A stretch of 47,512 nt of DNA from the NCBI GenBank assembly GCA_025354405.1, contig JANXMY010000112.1:1-47512 (forward strand), written 5' to 3'. Numbering within the stretch: position 1 is the stretch's first letter; every line of letters begins with the position of its first letter. The notes under the pieces were generated by a model. That model was given only the letters and a program-made list of their open reading frames with translations, did no database searches and was not told the origin of the DNA. The DNA comes from Armatimonadota bacterium (GTDB lineage Bacteria > Armatimonadota > Armatimonadia > Armatimonadales > Capsulimonadaceae). Below, one piece after another: positions 16,037-23,314 of the stretch. A program made the translations under genes and the position numbers.

Positions 16037-17291
16037 GCACGACTCCCGGTGAATTGAATTCCAGGCCGGGAAATATCTGCCCAGTATTCGGGTTTTTCAG
16101 CCGCATAGATATCACTTCCGCCAGCACGTTCCGGTAATCAGTCGTCACTTTAAGGTCTCCCGGCCCGTCCAGATTCTCCGGCTTGAGTCCCGGCCACAAT
16201 CCATGCACTTTGCCGCCCACAACACTTTTTCCGCCAAGCAGGAGCATGGCCCCGCCACGTCCGTGGTCCGTTCCCAGCCCGCTGTTTTCGGCGACGCGCC
16301 GCCCAAATTCAGACTGCACCACGACCGTCGTTCGCCCCCAGCGCTCCGGGCCAAGATCGGCAGCGAATGCTGCCAGGCTCTTTCCGAGACTCTCCAGGCG
16401 CCCTGCAAGTATACCCTCGCTTGTCCCCTGTGCAACATGCGTATCATATCCGCCTTGGTCCAGACAGGCCGCTTCCAGACCGACTTCACTTTGAATTAAT
16501 TGAGCGACCTGCCGCAGTCCGTTCCCCAGATCATCTGCGGGATAGATCGTTTTTTGCAGCATCAGGGCCGGGGACGGCAGACGGTTGAGTGTCCTAAGCA
16601 CCAAAAGTGCCTCCTGCCCCGCTTCCGCCAGGGCATCTCGCGTGTAAAGATGGTGCAATGAGTCTTCAAATCGCCCCGATCCACTTCCAAAGGGCGACTG
16701 CAGCCTCAGGTCCGCCAGTGTCGTCAGAGCGGTAGCACGGCTTGCACCGCGCAGGGACTGTGGCAGAATCGTCCCGAGTGAAACGGCACGCAGCGGCGAC
16801 ACGTTATGCCAGGGCGCCGTCTCCAGGTGACGCGCCAGCCAGCCACTGGCCGGACCAGTGTCCGACGACACGCCCCGCTCCATTGTTGCCATCGCCTCGA
16901 AATGTGAGCGTGTCTGGTCCCCGGAGCCGCAGGCATGAGTTATGGAAAGCTGCCCGGCGGCATACAGCGGCTTGAGAGCTGCGAGGGCCGGGTGCAGGCC
17001 GAAGTACCCATCCAGATCCAGCACGCGGTTCTTCATAGCAAGCCGCGTGTCCCCAGGTCGGCCCAGAGCGATCGTTGGGCGGTTTCGGTAATAGGCATCG
17101 TCGGCATGCGGAACGATCATACTGAGGCCGTCGACGCCCCCGCGCAGGAAGATTGAAACGAGGACATCTCCTGGCGGCCCCGATCTCTGCGGCGTCACCG
17201 TAACTCCCGCGAGTGCGCTGCGTGGCCCTGCTGTCAGAGCGAGAGCGGACAGAGTGCCCAGTGCAAATAATCCGCGACGTGTGGTCAGCAT
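16029..17291 (-). CDS. DUF1501 protein, Tat-exported
   Basis: 420 residues. The N-terminus is a twin-arginine signal (TTRRGLFALGTLSALALTA). The body shows family blocks VLVSIFLRGGVDGLSMIVPH, YFGLHPALAALKPLYAAGQL, a QTRSHFEA segment, GYDTHVAQG and TTVVVQSEFGRRVAENSG with DHGRGGAMLLLGG. These resemble the alkaline-phosphatase/sulfatase-like fold. The biochemical role of the family is not established. It lies 22 bp after the DUF1800 gene; such pairs are common and the products are thought to act together outside the cytoplasm. Confidence 0.88.
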   Translation of the reverse strand: MLTTRRGLFALGTLSALALTAGPRSALAGVTVTPQRSGPPGDVLVSIFLRGGVDGLSMIVPHADDAYYRNRPTIALGRPGDTRLAMKNRVLDLDGYFGLHPALAALKPLYAAGQLSITHACGSGDQTRSHFEAMATMERGVSSDTGPASGWLARHLETAPWHNVSPLRAVSLGTILPQSLRGASRATALTTLADLRLQSPFGSGSGRFEDSLHHLYTRDALAEAGQEALLVLRTLNRLPSPALMLQKTIYPADDLGNGLRQVAQLIQSEVGLEAACLDQGGYDTHVAQGTSEGILAGRLESLGKSLAAFAADLGPERWGRTTVVVQSEFGRRVAENSGLGTDHGRGGAMLLLGGKSVVGGKVHGLWPGLKPENLDGPGDLKVTTDYRNVLAEVISMRLKNPNTGQIFPGLEFNSPGVVHG

Positions 17292-17313
17292 TCTATTTTC
17301 TCCCCGAATTGGA

Positions 17314-18780
17314 CTAGCGCCACTGAAAGGCGGGCGACATCAAAACAACCGCCGTGTACTCGGCCAGATCAGGATATCCATGAGCCAGTGCCCGCAGCCC
17401 GGCCAGTGCCGGGTCGGCGGAGGAACATCCGAACGCGAGTTCGAGCAGTGTGTTGTGCGGCGTCAGTGCGGCCTTCTTTCCCGCCTCAGACAAAGCCGGG
17501 AGATCAAGCCGAGTATTCTCGAGCGCATTGCCCGAAAGCGCCAGCGCGAAGTTCCAGCGCGGAATTAGTGCCCCGGTCCAGAAATGGGCGGCTTCGGGAA
17601 ACCCGTCGGGCATCGGCCAGGCAAACAGCGCTTGCCCCATCGATTCCAGATGCCCCTGTACGCTTAGGCTTCCATCCGTGTCAGCGTTTAAAGCACGCAG
17701 GCCACTGACGGTAAAGTCCAGGGGCCGCTTCAAAATCGGCTTCGCAGTCAGCAGATCGTCCGAGGTCAGCAGCGCCAGCAGCATGGGCTTGATGTCGCCG
17801 TCCGAGTCACGGAATATCTTTGCCAGACGCTTAGTCCAGCGGTCAGACGCCTCGCCGAGAAAGTGAACACACAGCTTACGCGCCAAATGCCCTGCCGTCG
17901 CCGGATGAGATGCCAGAACGTCCAAAACGCGCTCCCCATCGTGGACGCCCCCGCCTGCCGGAATTGAGATTCCTAAAACTCGCTTTGGGCCATTGTCATG
18001 TGCTTCAGGGTCGAAACGGAACCGGCCCCGATGCCAGTGATTTTCGAATGTCCAGCCGGAGAAGCACCGGGCGACTTCCTTGACATCCCGCTGCGTGTAG
18101 CCGCCGTGGACGCCGAGCGTGTGCAGTTCCATCAGCTCCCGGGCATAGTTTTCGTTGGGAATACCTTTCCGGTTCGCCGTGTTGTCCAGATAGCCCAGCA
18201 TCGCCGCCGACCGTGCCGAGGCTCCCAGCAAATCGCGAAATTTGCCAAGGGCGTGGCTGCGGATCGTCGCGTGGTCATCCACCACTTTAAGCTGCGGGCC
18301 CAGCCCTTTGAACGCATAGATATTGAAATGATCCGTCCAGAACTCAACCATGCGCTCCGACAGCTGCTTCCGACTATAGACCGCCCGCAGCAAGGTTACC
18401 TGCCGCAGTGCCTCGACGACCCGATGATCGTCTTCATCGAAAAGCGTGCCGGTATCGGGATTCAGCGTGTCGGTCAGGCTTCGAACTCGAAGGGTGAGAA
18501 TTGGCTCCTCCGTAAGCGCCTCCGGTGCCAGCTGCTCGGCGACATAGGCCGGGATGCCGATGCTCATCACATGCGCGAGATCCCCGGGACGCGGCCCGTA
18601 AGCGGCCCGGTTCAGCACACGAGCTGCGGGCGAATGGAACGGCAGATTCGGGGGCGGCAGCGCATTTCCGGGAAGCCTGGCCTGTGTCAAGCGCTGTTCG
18701 AGAGTTTCGCAGCCAGAGAGCAGGGTTGCGGTCAGCCCTGCCGCACCGAGAGCCAGCAGTTGACGTCGCGAGGCTATCAT
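17314..18780 (-). CDS. DUF1800 protein, probable Tat lipoprotein
   Basis: 488 residues. The signal SRRQLLALGAAGLTATLLSGC combines a twin-arginine motif with a lipobox. Family blocks are LNRAAYGPRPGDLAHV, ERMVEFWTDHFNIY, GYLDNTANRKGIPNENYARE, ELMELHTLGVHGGYTQRDV and ARCFSGWTF. The start overlaps the stop of the upstream membrane-protein gene (ATGA). The function is unknown; it is co-transcribed with DUF1501 and the sigma/anti-sigma genes. A 439-codon frame on the opposite strand is not considered real. Confidence 0.88.
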   Translation of the reverse strand: MIASRRQLLALGAAGLTATLLSGCETLEQRLTQARLPGNALPPPNLPFHSPAARVLNRAAYGPRPGDLAHVMSIGIPAYVAEQLAPEALTEEPILTLRVRSLTDTLNPDTGTLFDEDDHRVVEALRQVTLLRAVYSRKQLSERMVEFWTDHFNIYAFKGLGPQLKVVDDHATIRSHALGKFRDLLGASARSAAMLGYLDNTANRKGIPNENYARELMELHTLGVHGGYTQRDVKEVARCFSGWTFENHWHRGRFRFDPEAHDNGPKRVLGISIPAGGGVHDGERVLDVLASHPATAGHLARKLCVHFLGEASDRWTKRLAKIFRDSDGDIKPMLLALLTSDDLLTAKPILKRPLDFTVSGLRALNADTDGSLSVQGHLESMGQALFAWPMPDGFPEAAHFWTGALIPRWNFALALSGNALENTRLDLPALSEAGKKAALTPHNTLLELAFGCSSADPALAGLRALAHGYPDLAEYTAVVLMSPAFQWR

Positions 18781-19286
18781 GACACTCCCTCCAGCACGTA
18801 TATGGCTTTCTTCGCTCTGTGCAATGCGCTGAGGCCGCAGCCGACAGAAAGCAGCAGGGCGGCGGGAAGGAAGAAGAACCAGCCCAGAACCGGCAGGAAG
18901 CCGGCTGAGACATACAGAACGGAGGCACGGGTCAGGCTGCCAAACGCAGTGAGTGACGACCCCAGATCGTCAATCCGGCTCGCGACCAGCCGTACAATCG
19001 CGGCACTGCCCAGTGTGGACAGCAGGCCAAGCACGCCCAGGAGCACGGCCCCTAACAGCTTGAGCGGGCCCGGAGCGAAGGTGATTAACAAGAATGCCGG
19101 AAACCCGCCTACCAGCAATGCGACTGTACCAGCCCCGGCACAGCGGCCCGGTGCAGTCGTGAGACAAGTCTCCGCCCGTGCCACAGGCCGGGGAAATGCC
19201 AGCGCGATCAGCAAAATTGCCGCGGCCCAAGAAGCGCCGACGATAAAAACGACGGCCAGCACGGCTAAAACATCTCCAAAGGTCAT
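18777..19286 (-). CDS. multi-pass membrane protein, first gene of the sigma-factor operon
   Basis: 169 residues with about four hydrophobic segments (about 5-32, 52-70, 73-95, 125-150). The C-terminal part, RASVLYVSAGFLPVLGWFFF, resembles the corresponding part of the 14344-14955 product, so the operon may be bracketed by distant paralogues. The start ATG 19286 follows AAAGGA. No family name is recognised. Its coupling to the DUF1800 gene suggests a shared envelope function. Confidence 0.75.
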   Translation of the reverse strand: MTFGDVLAVLAVVFIVGASWAAAILLIALAFPRPVARAETCLTTAPGRCAGAGTVALLVGGFPAFLLITFAPGPLKLLGAVLLGVLGLLSTLGSAAIVRLVASRIDDLGSSLTAFGSLTRASVLYVSAGFLPVLGWFFFLPAALLLSVGCGLSALHRAKKAIYVLEGVS

Positions 19287-19341
19287 GGCGTCGGTCCTTT
19301 CGCGTGAGTGTCAATAAAGACAGTACGCCGCTTTAACAGAT

Positions 19342-19368
19342 AAGTTTCAACCAGGCGCAATGGAACTT
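19342..19368. promoter_or_regulatory. divergent ECF-like -35 motifs between the sigma operon and the DsbD-N gene
   Basis: The plus strand has GGAACTT at 19362-19368, and the minus strand has GAAACTT at 19348-19342. Both resemble the AAC-containing -35 element used by ECF sigma factors. A convincing -10 partner was not found on either side, so this is a weak call. Confidence 0.25.
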
Positions 19369-19397
19369 ATGACCGGCATTTTGCGGTTACTAAAGCT

Positions 19398-19892
19398 ATG
19401 ATCACTGCCAAACACACACTCTTATTTTCGCTCGCTTCCGTGCCCTTTCTCGGCACACACCCCGCACTGGCGCAGTTCGGTGGCCCGAAGGTGGCAGCAG
19501 TCACCTCAGCCGTTCGGCAGACCGTCGTGGCACGCGGCGGGGAAGGCATGCTCAGCGTGACACTCAATGTCGGGACGCAGTACCACATCAACGCACATCG
19601 ACCAAACGATCCGGCGTATATTCCGACAAACTTTGTGGCCCAGCCATCACCCGGGATCACCTATGGCGTCGTACATTATCCGGTGCCGAGAACGGTGCGT
19701 GTCTCCTATTCGACAAAGCCACTTTTAGTGTACGTCGGTAAAGTCGTGATCTCCATCCCCTTTAAGGTCTCTCGATCGGCCAAACCCGGGGCTGCGGCTC
19801 TGGCCGGCACTGTCATGTACCAGGGCTGTAATGACAAGTCATGCTATCCTCCTGCCTCCATGCCGGTTCGGGCCGTGGTCACCATCAAATGA
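19398..19892 (+). CDS. secreted DsbD N-terminal-domain-like protein
   Basis: 164 residues with a signal peptide ending THPALAQ. The mature part is a single immunoglobulin-like domain with MYQGCNDKSCYPP near the end (C144, C149), the Cys pair pattern of the DsbD alpha domain. It probably receives electrons from or delivers them to a periplasmic thiol partner. It overlaps dsbD by 4 bp (ATGA). The same domain is repeated at the start of the downstream DsbD, so this may be a specialised second shuttle domain. Confidence 0.8.
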   Translation: MITAKHTLLFSLASVPFLGTHPALAQFGGPKVAAVTSAVRQTVVARGGEGMLSVTLNVGTQYHINAHRPNDPAYIPTNFVAQPSPGITYGVVHYPVPRTVRVSYSTKPLLVYVGKVVISIPFKVSRSAKPGAAALAGTVMYQGCNDKSCYPPASMPVRAVVTIK

Positions 19893-22108
19893 AATATTTT
19901 TCGCCCGTTCTCTTATGTCTAACGCTGCTTTTGCTGATGGTCGGTACACAGGCGGGAACTCCGCTTCCAGTCCACTTTACCGCCTCCGTGAGTCCGAGTC
20001 CGGCCCATCCCGGCGAAGCCGTCACGGTGCAGGTCAAAGTGGCGGTGGACCCCGGATGGCACGTGTACTCCGTAGTTCCCGCCGAAAACGGCCCGGCGGC
20101 GACTGAAATCGTATCACTGTCGGGGTCAAAGGCTTTAGGGCCGACGACGGAGGACGCACCGGTCAGCAAATTCGATCCTAACTTTGGGCGTCAGGTCGCG
20201 TTTCACGAAGGCTCGGCAGAGTTTCAGCGGAAGTTTAAAGTGGGTGCGGTCGCCGGGCAGTCGGTCGCCGTGCATTATCAGACCTGCAACGACAAAATCT
20301 GCCTGCCCCCAACAGATGTCATTCTCCCGGTCAGTTATTCGTTGGCAGCCGGTCCGGTGCGGGAAGAGTACAAATCTCAGAGGGGAGACGCGCCAGGCAG
20401 CGCCCCCATAGGCCTGTTCTTATTTCTCGCGGCGGCGCTTGGGGCCGGACTGCTGGCACTGGCAACTCCCTGTGTCTTTCCCCTGATTCCGATTACCCTG
20501 ACGAATTTCGTCAAGCAGGCGAACGGGGACAAGAAAAAGCTGGTTCGGCTCTCGGGTGGGTACGCCCTGGGGATTGTCGCTTTGTATTTAGCGCTCGGCG
20601 CGATTGCTACGGCGACGTTCGGGGCGGCGGGGATCAACAAAGTCGCCGCAAACCCGTGGGTAAATGTCGGCATTTTTGCGGTGTTCGTCGTGTTCGCCCT
20701 GTCATTCTTCGAAACCATTCAGATTCAATTTCCGGCAAACCTCAGCGCACTTCAGACTACAGCCCGGGCACACAGCGGGACATTAGGATTGGTGCTGCTG
20801 GGGATTACGTTCGTGCTGGCTTCATTCACCTGTACTGCACCGCTGATTGGGACATTGCTGGTGGCCGCCTCCCAGGGAGAACGACTGCGGCCCCTGCTGG
20901 GAACACTGGTCTTTTCCCTGGCATTCGTATCGCCGTTTTTGATCTTTGCGGCATTTCCGCAGTGGATATCGAAGATCCCTAAGAGTGGAGTCTGGCTGGC
21001 ACGGGTCAAGGCAACACTGGGGTTTTTAGAGCTGGCTGCGGCACTTAAGTTTCTCTCTAATGCCGATCAGGTGTGGCAATGGAAGCTGCTGACTCAGCCG
21101 GTGCTGCTGGCTGCTTGGGCGGTGATTTTCGTCTGTGCGGGGCTCTATCTGTGGGGAACGTTTCGCTTTGGGATTGTGGCGGAGACCGAGGCTCCAGGGG
21201 CGAAAGTCCCCCCACCCCGCGCCGCGTTCGCTGCACTTTTCTTCTTTGCTGCGCTTTACTGCTTCTGGGGGTTATCCGGACGACCTCTCAGCCCCTATGT
21301 CGGGGCGTTCCTGCCTCCAGAGGGCTACGGCGGGGGTTCGGAGGCGAAAGTCGCCGGGCTTCCCTGGCTCACGGATTACGATACCGCACTTGCCCAGGCA
21401 AAGGCTGAAAACAAACCGCTGCTGATCGATTTCACCGGGTACACCTGCACAAACTGCCGACTGAACGAGAAGAATGTCTTCCCGCGCCCAGAAGTTCAAA
21501 CCGCCCTGGGCAATTACGTCCGAGTCCAGCTTTACACCGACGGTGGCAAAGATGGCCCGAAGAACCAGAGATTGGAACAGGACAAGTTTGGCGATGTCGC
21601 CCTTCCACTTTACGGCATTATCGACCCCCAAACGGGAAGGCCCGTAGACAAGGTCGCCGGAGTGATCAGCCCCGGGTCATTCTCGCAGTTTCTCGCACGG
21701 CCTGCCCCGGCGGTGGCGGCGGTGGCCCCCTGGACTGCTTACAGCCCGGAGACTTTCGCCTTAGCGAAGCGCGCCGGCAAACCTATTGTGATTGACTTCA
21801 CGGCGGCCTGGTGCGTCAACTGCAAAGAGATCGCCCACGACGTCTTTGAAGCCCCCACTGTCGCTCCAACCCTCGCCCAAGATTTCGTGACCCTGCGTGC
21901 CGATCTCACAGATTGGTCCAGTCCAGCCAGCGTCGCCCTGCAGAAGCAGTACGGCTTCGGCAGCCTGCCCACTGTGGTGCTACTGAATGCGTCGGGCGTG
22001 GAATTTAAGCCGCTGCGCATCACCGGACGCCTGCCTATTGTCGATTTTCAAGGACGTCTGATCAAAGCCCGCACCGACGAAGCGGCTGTCGCTGCCTTGC
22101 CTCGGTGA
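19889..22108 (+). CDS. dsbD: thiol:disulfide interchange protein DsbD with two C-terminal thioredoxin domains
   Basis: 739 residues from ATG 19889. Order: signal peptide; N-terminal alpha domain with CNDKIC (C133, C138); about eight membrane segments with the buried redox cysteines C195 (ATPCVFPLIPIT) and C315 (FTCTAPLIG); then two thioredoxin-like domains. The first has YTCTNCR (C520, C523), the second AWCVNCK (C642, C645). DsbD moves electrons from cytosolic thioredoxin to exported proteins. Normal DsbD has one gamma domain, so the second thioredoxin module is unusual. The frame is open 16 codons upstream, but ATG 19889 begins the signal peptide. Confidence 0.9.
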   Translation: MKYFSPVLLCLTLLLLMVGTQAGTPLPVHFTASVSPSPAHPGEAVTVQVKVAVDPGWHVYSVVPAENGPAATEIVSLSGSKALGPTTEDAPVSKFDPNFGRQVAFHEGSAEFQRKFKVGAVAGQSVAVHYQTCNDKICLPPTDVILPVSYSLAAGPVREEYKSQRGDAPGSAPIGLFLFLAAALGAGLLALATPCVFPLIPITLTNFVKQANGDKKKLVRLSGGYALGIVALYLALGAIATATFGAAGINKVAANPWVNVGIFAVFVVFALSFFETIQIQFPANLSALQTTARAHSGTLGLVLLGITFVLASFTCTAPLIGTLLVAASQGERLRPLLGTLVFSLAFVSPFLIFAAFPQWISKIPKSGVWLARVKATLGFLELAAALKFLSNADQVWQWKLLTQPVLLAAWAVIFVCAGLYLWGTFRFGIVAETEAPGAKVPPPRAAFAALFFFAALYCFWGLSGRPLSPYVGAFLPPEGYGGGSEAKVAGLPWLTDYDTALAQAKAENKPLLIDFTGYTCTNCRLNEKNVFPRPEVQTALGNYVRVQLYTDGGKDGPKNQRLEQDKFGDVALPLYGIIDPQTGRPVDKVAGVISPGSFSQFLARPAPAVAAVAPWTAYSPETFALAKRAGKPIVIDFTAAWCVNCKEIAHDVFEAPTVAPTLAQDFVTLRADLTDWSSPASVALQKQYGFGSLPTVVLLNASGVEFKPLRITGRLPIVDFQGRLIKARTDEAAVAALPR

Positions 22109-22115
22109 CGAACGA

Positions 22116-22142
22116 TGCGCAGGGCTGATTCAGCCCTGCGCA
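22116..22142. terminator. perfect hairpin after dsbD
   Basis: TGCGCAGGGCTGA and its complement TCAGCCCTGCGCA meet almost without a loop. There is no T-tract on either side, so it is a weak intrinsic terminator between two convergent genes. Confidence 0.45.
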
Positions 22143-22163
22143 GCAGCACTTCAAACGTAAAAG

Positions 22164-22763
22164 TTAAGGCGTAGTGGGAGCGGCGTTTGGATCTGGCGCC
22201 GCAGGCGGCGGCGGCAGAGACGTATCCCCGGAGATTGGCGCGGCCGGTGAAGCTGGTGGGGCATTCTGATCATGGATGACAACCGTTTTTGTCTTCGTAA
22301 TGACTACGGGTTTAGGCTTCGCCCCACCGGTGCTGACGATGATCAGCTTATTTTTGACGCTCAACACGCCCGGTGTCTGGGTGGCACTCTTCTCTGCGAG
22401 TGCCTTCTGCTGCTGGTTCTGGACCTGGCCCGTCAGGGTCACAACGCCGCCAGTGGCCACGGGTTCGACCCGCGATCCGGTCATCTGCTTATTGTGAACG
22501 ATCGCCGTATTGACGGCATCGGAAAGCGCGGAATCAGTCCCGGTCGAGCCACCGGGTCCGGCATTGACATTCACCTTGGTATCTGGTGACGCCATTCCCG
22601 GCATTGTGGTCGTGACAGTAGACGTGGATGGCGGCGTAGTTACGACTGTCGGCGGGGTAGATGTATCGTCGTGTGCACAGCCAGAAGCAAGCAGGGCGGC
22701 AATGACCGCGCCGGCTGCGAGTACGGCGGACCGGCGTGCTTTAGAGGAAAGGGAAGTGTTCAT
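22164..22763 (-). CDS. BON-domain lipoprotein
   Basis: 199 residues. A lipoprotein signal ends LLASGC. A Thr/Pro-rich linker follows, then a BON domain at about 80-145 (LSDAVNTAIVHNKQ, GGVVTLTGQVQNQQQKALAE, GVLSVKNKLIIV) and a low-complexity tail rich in Pro and Ala. BON domains bind membrane lipids or envelope polymers in stress-related proteins such as OsmY. It is convergent with dsbD. Confidence 0.82.
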   Translation of the reverse strand: MNTSLSSKARRSAVLAAGAVIAALLASGCAHDDTSTPPTVVTTPPSTSTVTTTMPGMASPDTKVNVNAGPGGSTGTDSALSDAVNTAIVHNKQMTGSRVEPVATGGVVTLTGQVQNQQQKALAEKSATQTPGVLSVKNKLIIVSTGGAKPKPVVITKTKTVVIHDQNAPPASPAAPISGDTSLPPPPAAPDPNAAPTTP

Positions 22764-22859
22764 AGTAATGCTCCTGGTGAGTTCGCCCTAAGCGGGATGA
22801 CAATACGTACCCATGCTGGCGGCCGCAGAAACCTGCCACCCTGCTGGATATTTTGCAGG

Positions 22860-23165
22860 CTATTTTCCTTCCGACCCCATCGTTCCCTCTGCATCGTAAG
22901 GGGTGTTGCCTTCCCGCTCACCTGGGCGGTCGTCATCTTCGAGGCTGACAGGCATATCCGGGTCACGGCTGCCGGGCAGTAACCCTGGATCCCCGAGCGG
23001 ATTGTCCCGCAGACCGGGGATCGGAGCAGGATAATCCAGTGTTCCCGCAGGCGGATCGGCACCTCTTTCATGCATCTTCAGCGGCTCATTTTCTCCGGCA
23101 ATTTCACCGTCGATGAAATCGTCTCCAATTAAGCTGGGGGCAAGCGGATTTGTTCGGCTGTCCAT
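22860..23165 (-). CDS. small acidic protein of unknown function
   Basis: 101 residues from ATG 23165, which follows AGGAGA with good spacing. The frame also stays open 13 codons upstream. The protein is hydrophilic, strongly acidic and rich in Pro, Gly and Asp, with short motifs such as IGDDFIDGE and no hydrophobic segment. It is likely disordered and cytosolic. No family is recognised. The good ribosome-binding site is the main reason to call it a gene. Confidence 0.6.
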   Translation of the reverse strand: MDSRTNPLAPSLIGDDFIDGEIAGENEPLKMHERGADPPAGTLDYPAPIPGLRDNPLGDPGLLPGSRDPDMPVSLEDDDRPGEREGNTPYDAEGTMGSEGK

Positions 23166-23244
23166 AGATTTCTCCTGAGTTTGACTTGGGAGTAGGTTAC
23201 CCACCTGACACAGATTTCATGCACGGTGCCAGGCGAAAAAAGGA

Positions 23245-23278
23245 GGGGCTGACGGCGAATACTATCGCTATCAGCCCC
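23245..23278 (-). terminator. intrinsic terminator of the MBL-M16 unit
   Basis: On the minus strand GGGGCTGA pairs with TCAGCCCC across an 18-nt loop and is followed by TCCTTTTTT (to about 23236). It lies 37 bp beyond the M16 stop. Confidence 0.65.
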
Positions 23279-23314
23279 CCCATGAGTGAAGGGAGAGGAA
23301 AGTGGGCAGGTTCT

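Noticed and set aside
17998-19317. 439-codon ORF opposite to the DUF1800 gene
   Set aside because: It lies antisense to the well-supported DUF1800 and membrane-protein genes, has no domain signature or signal, and low-complexity Arg/Ala composition typical of GC-rich shadow frames.
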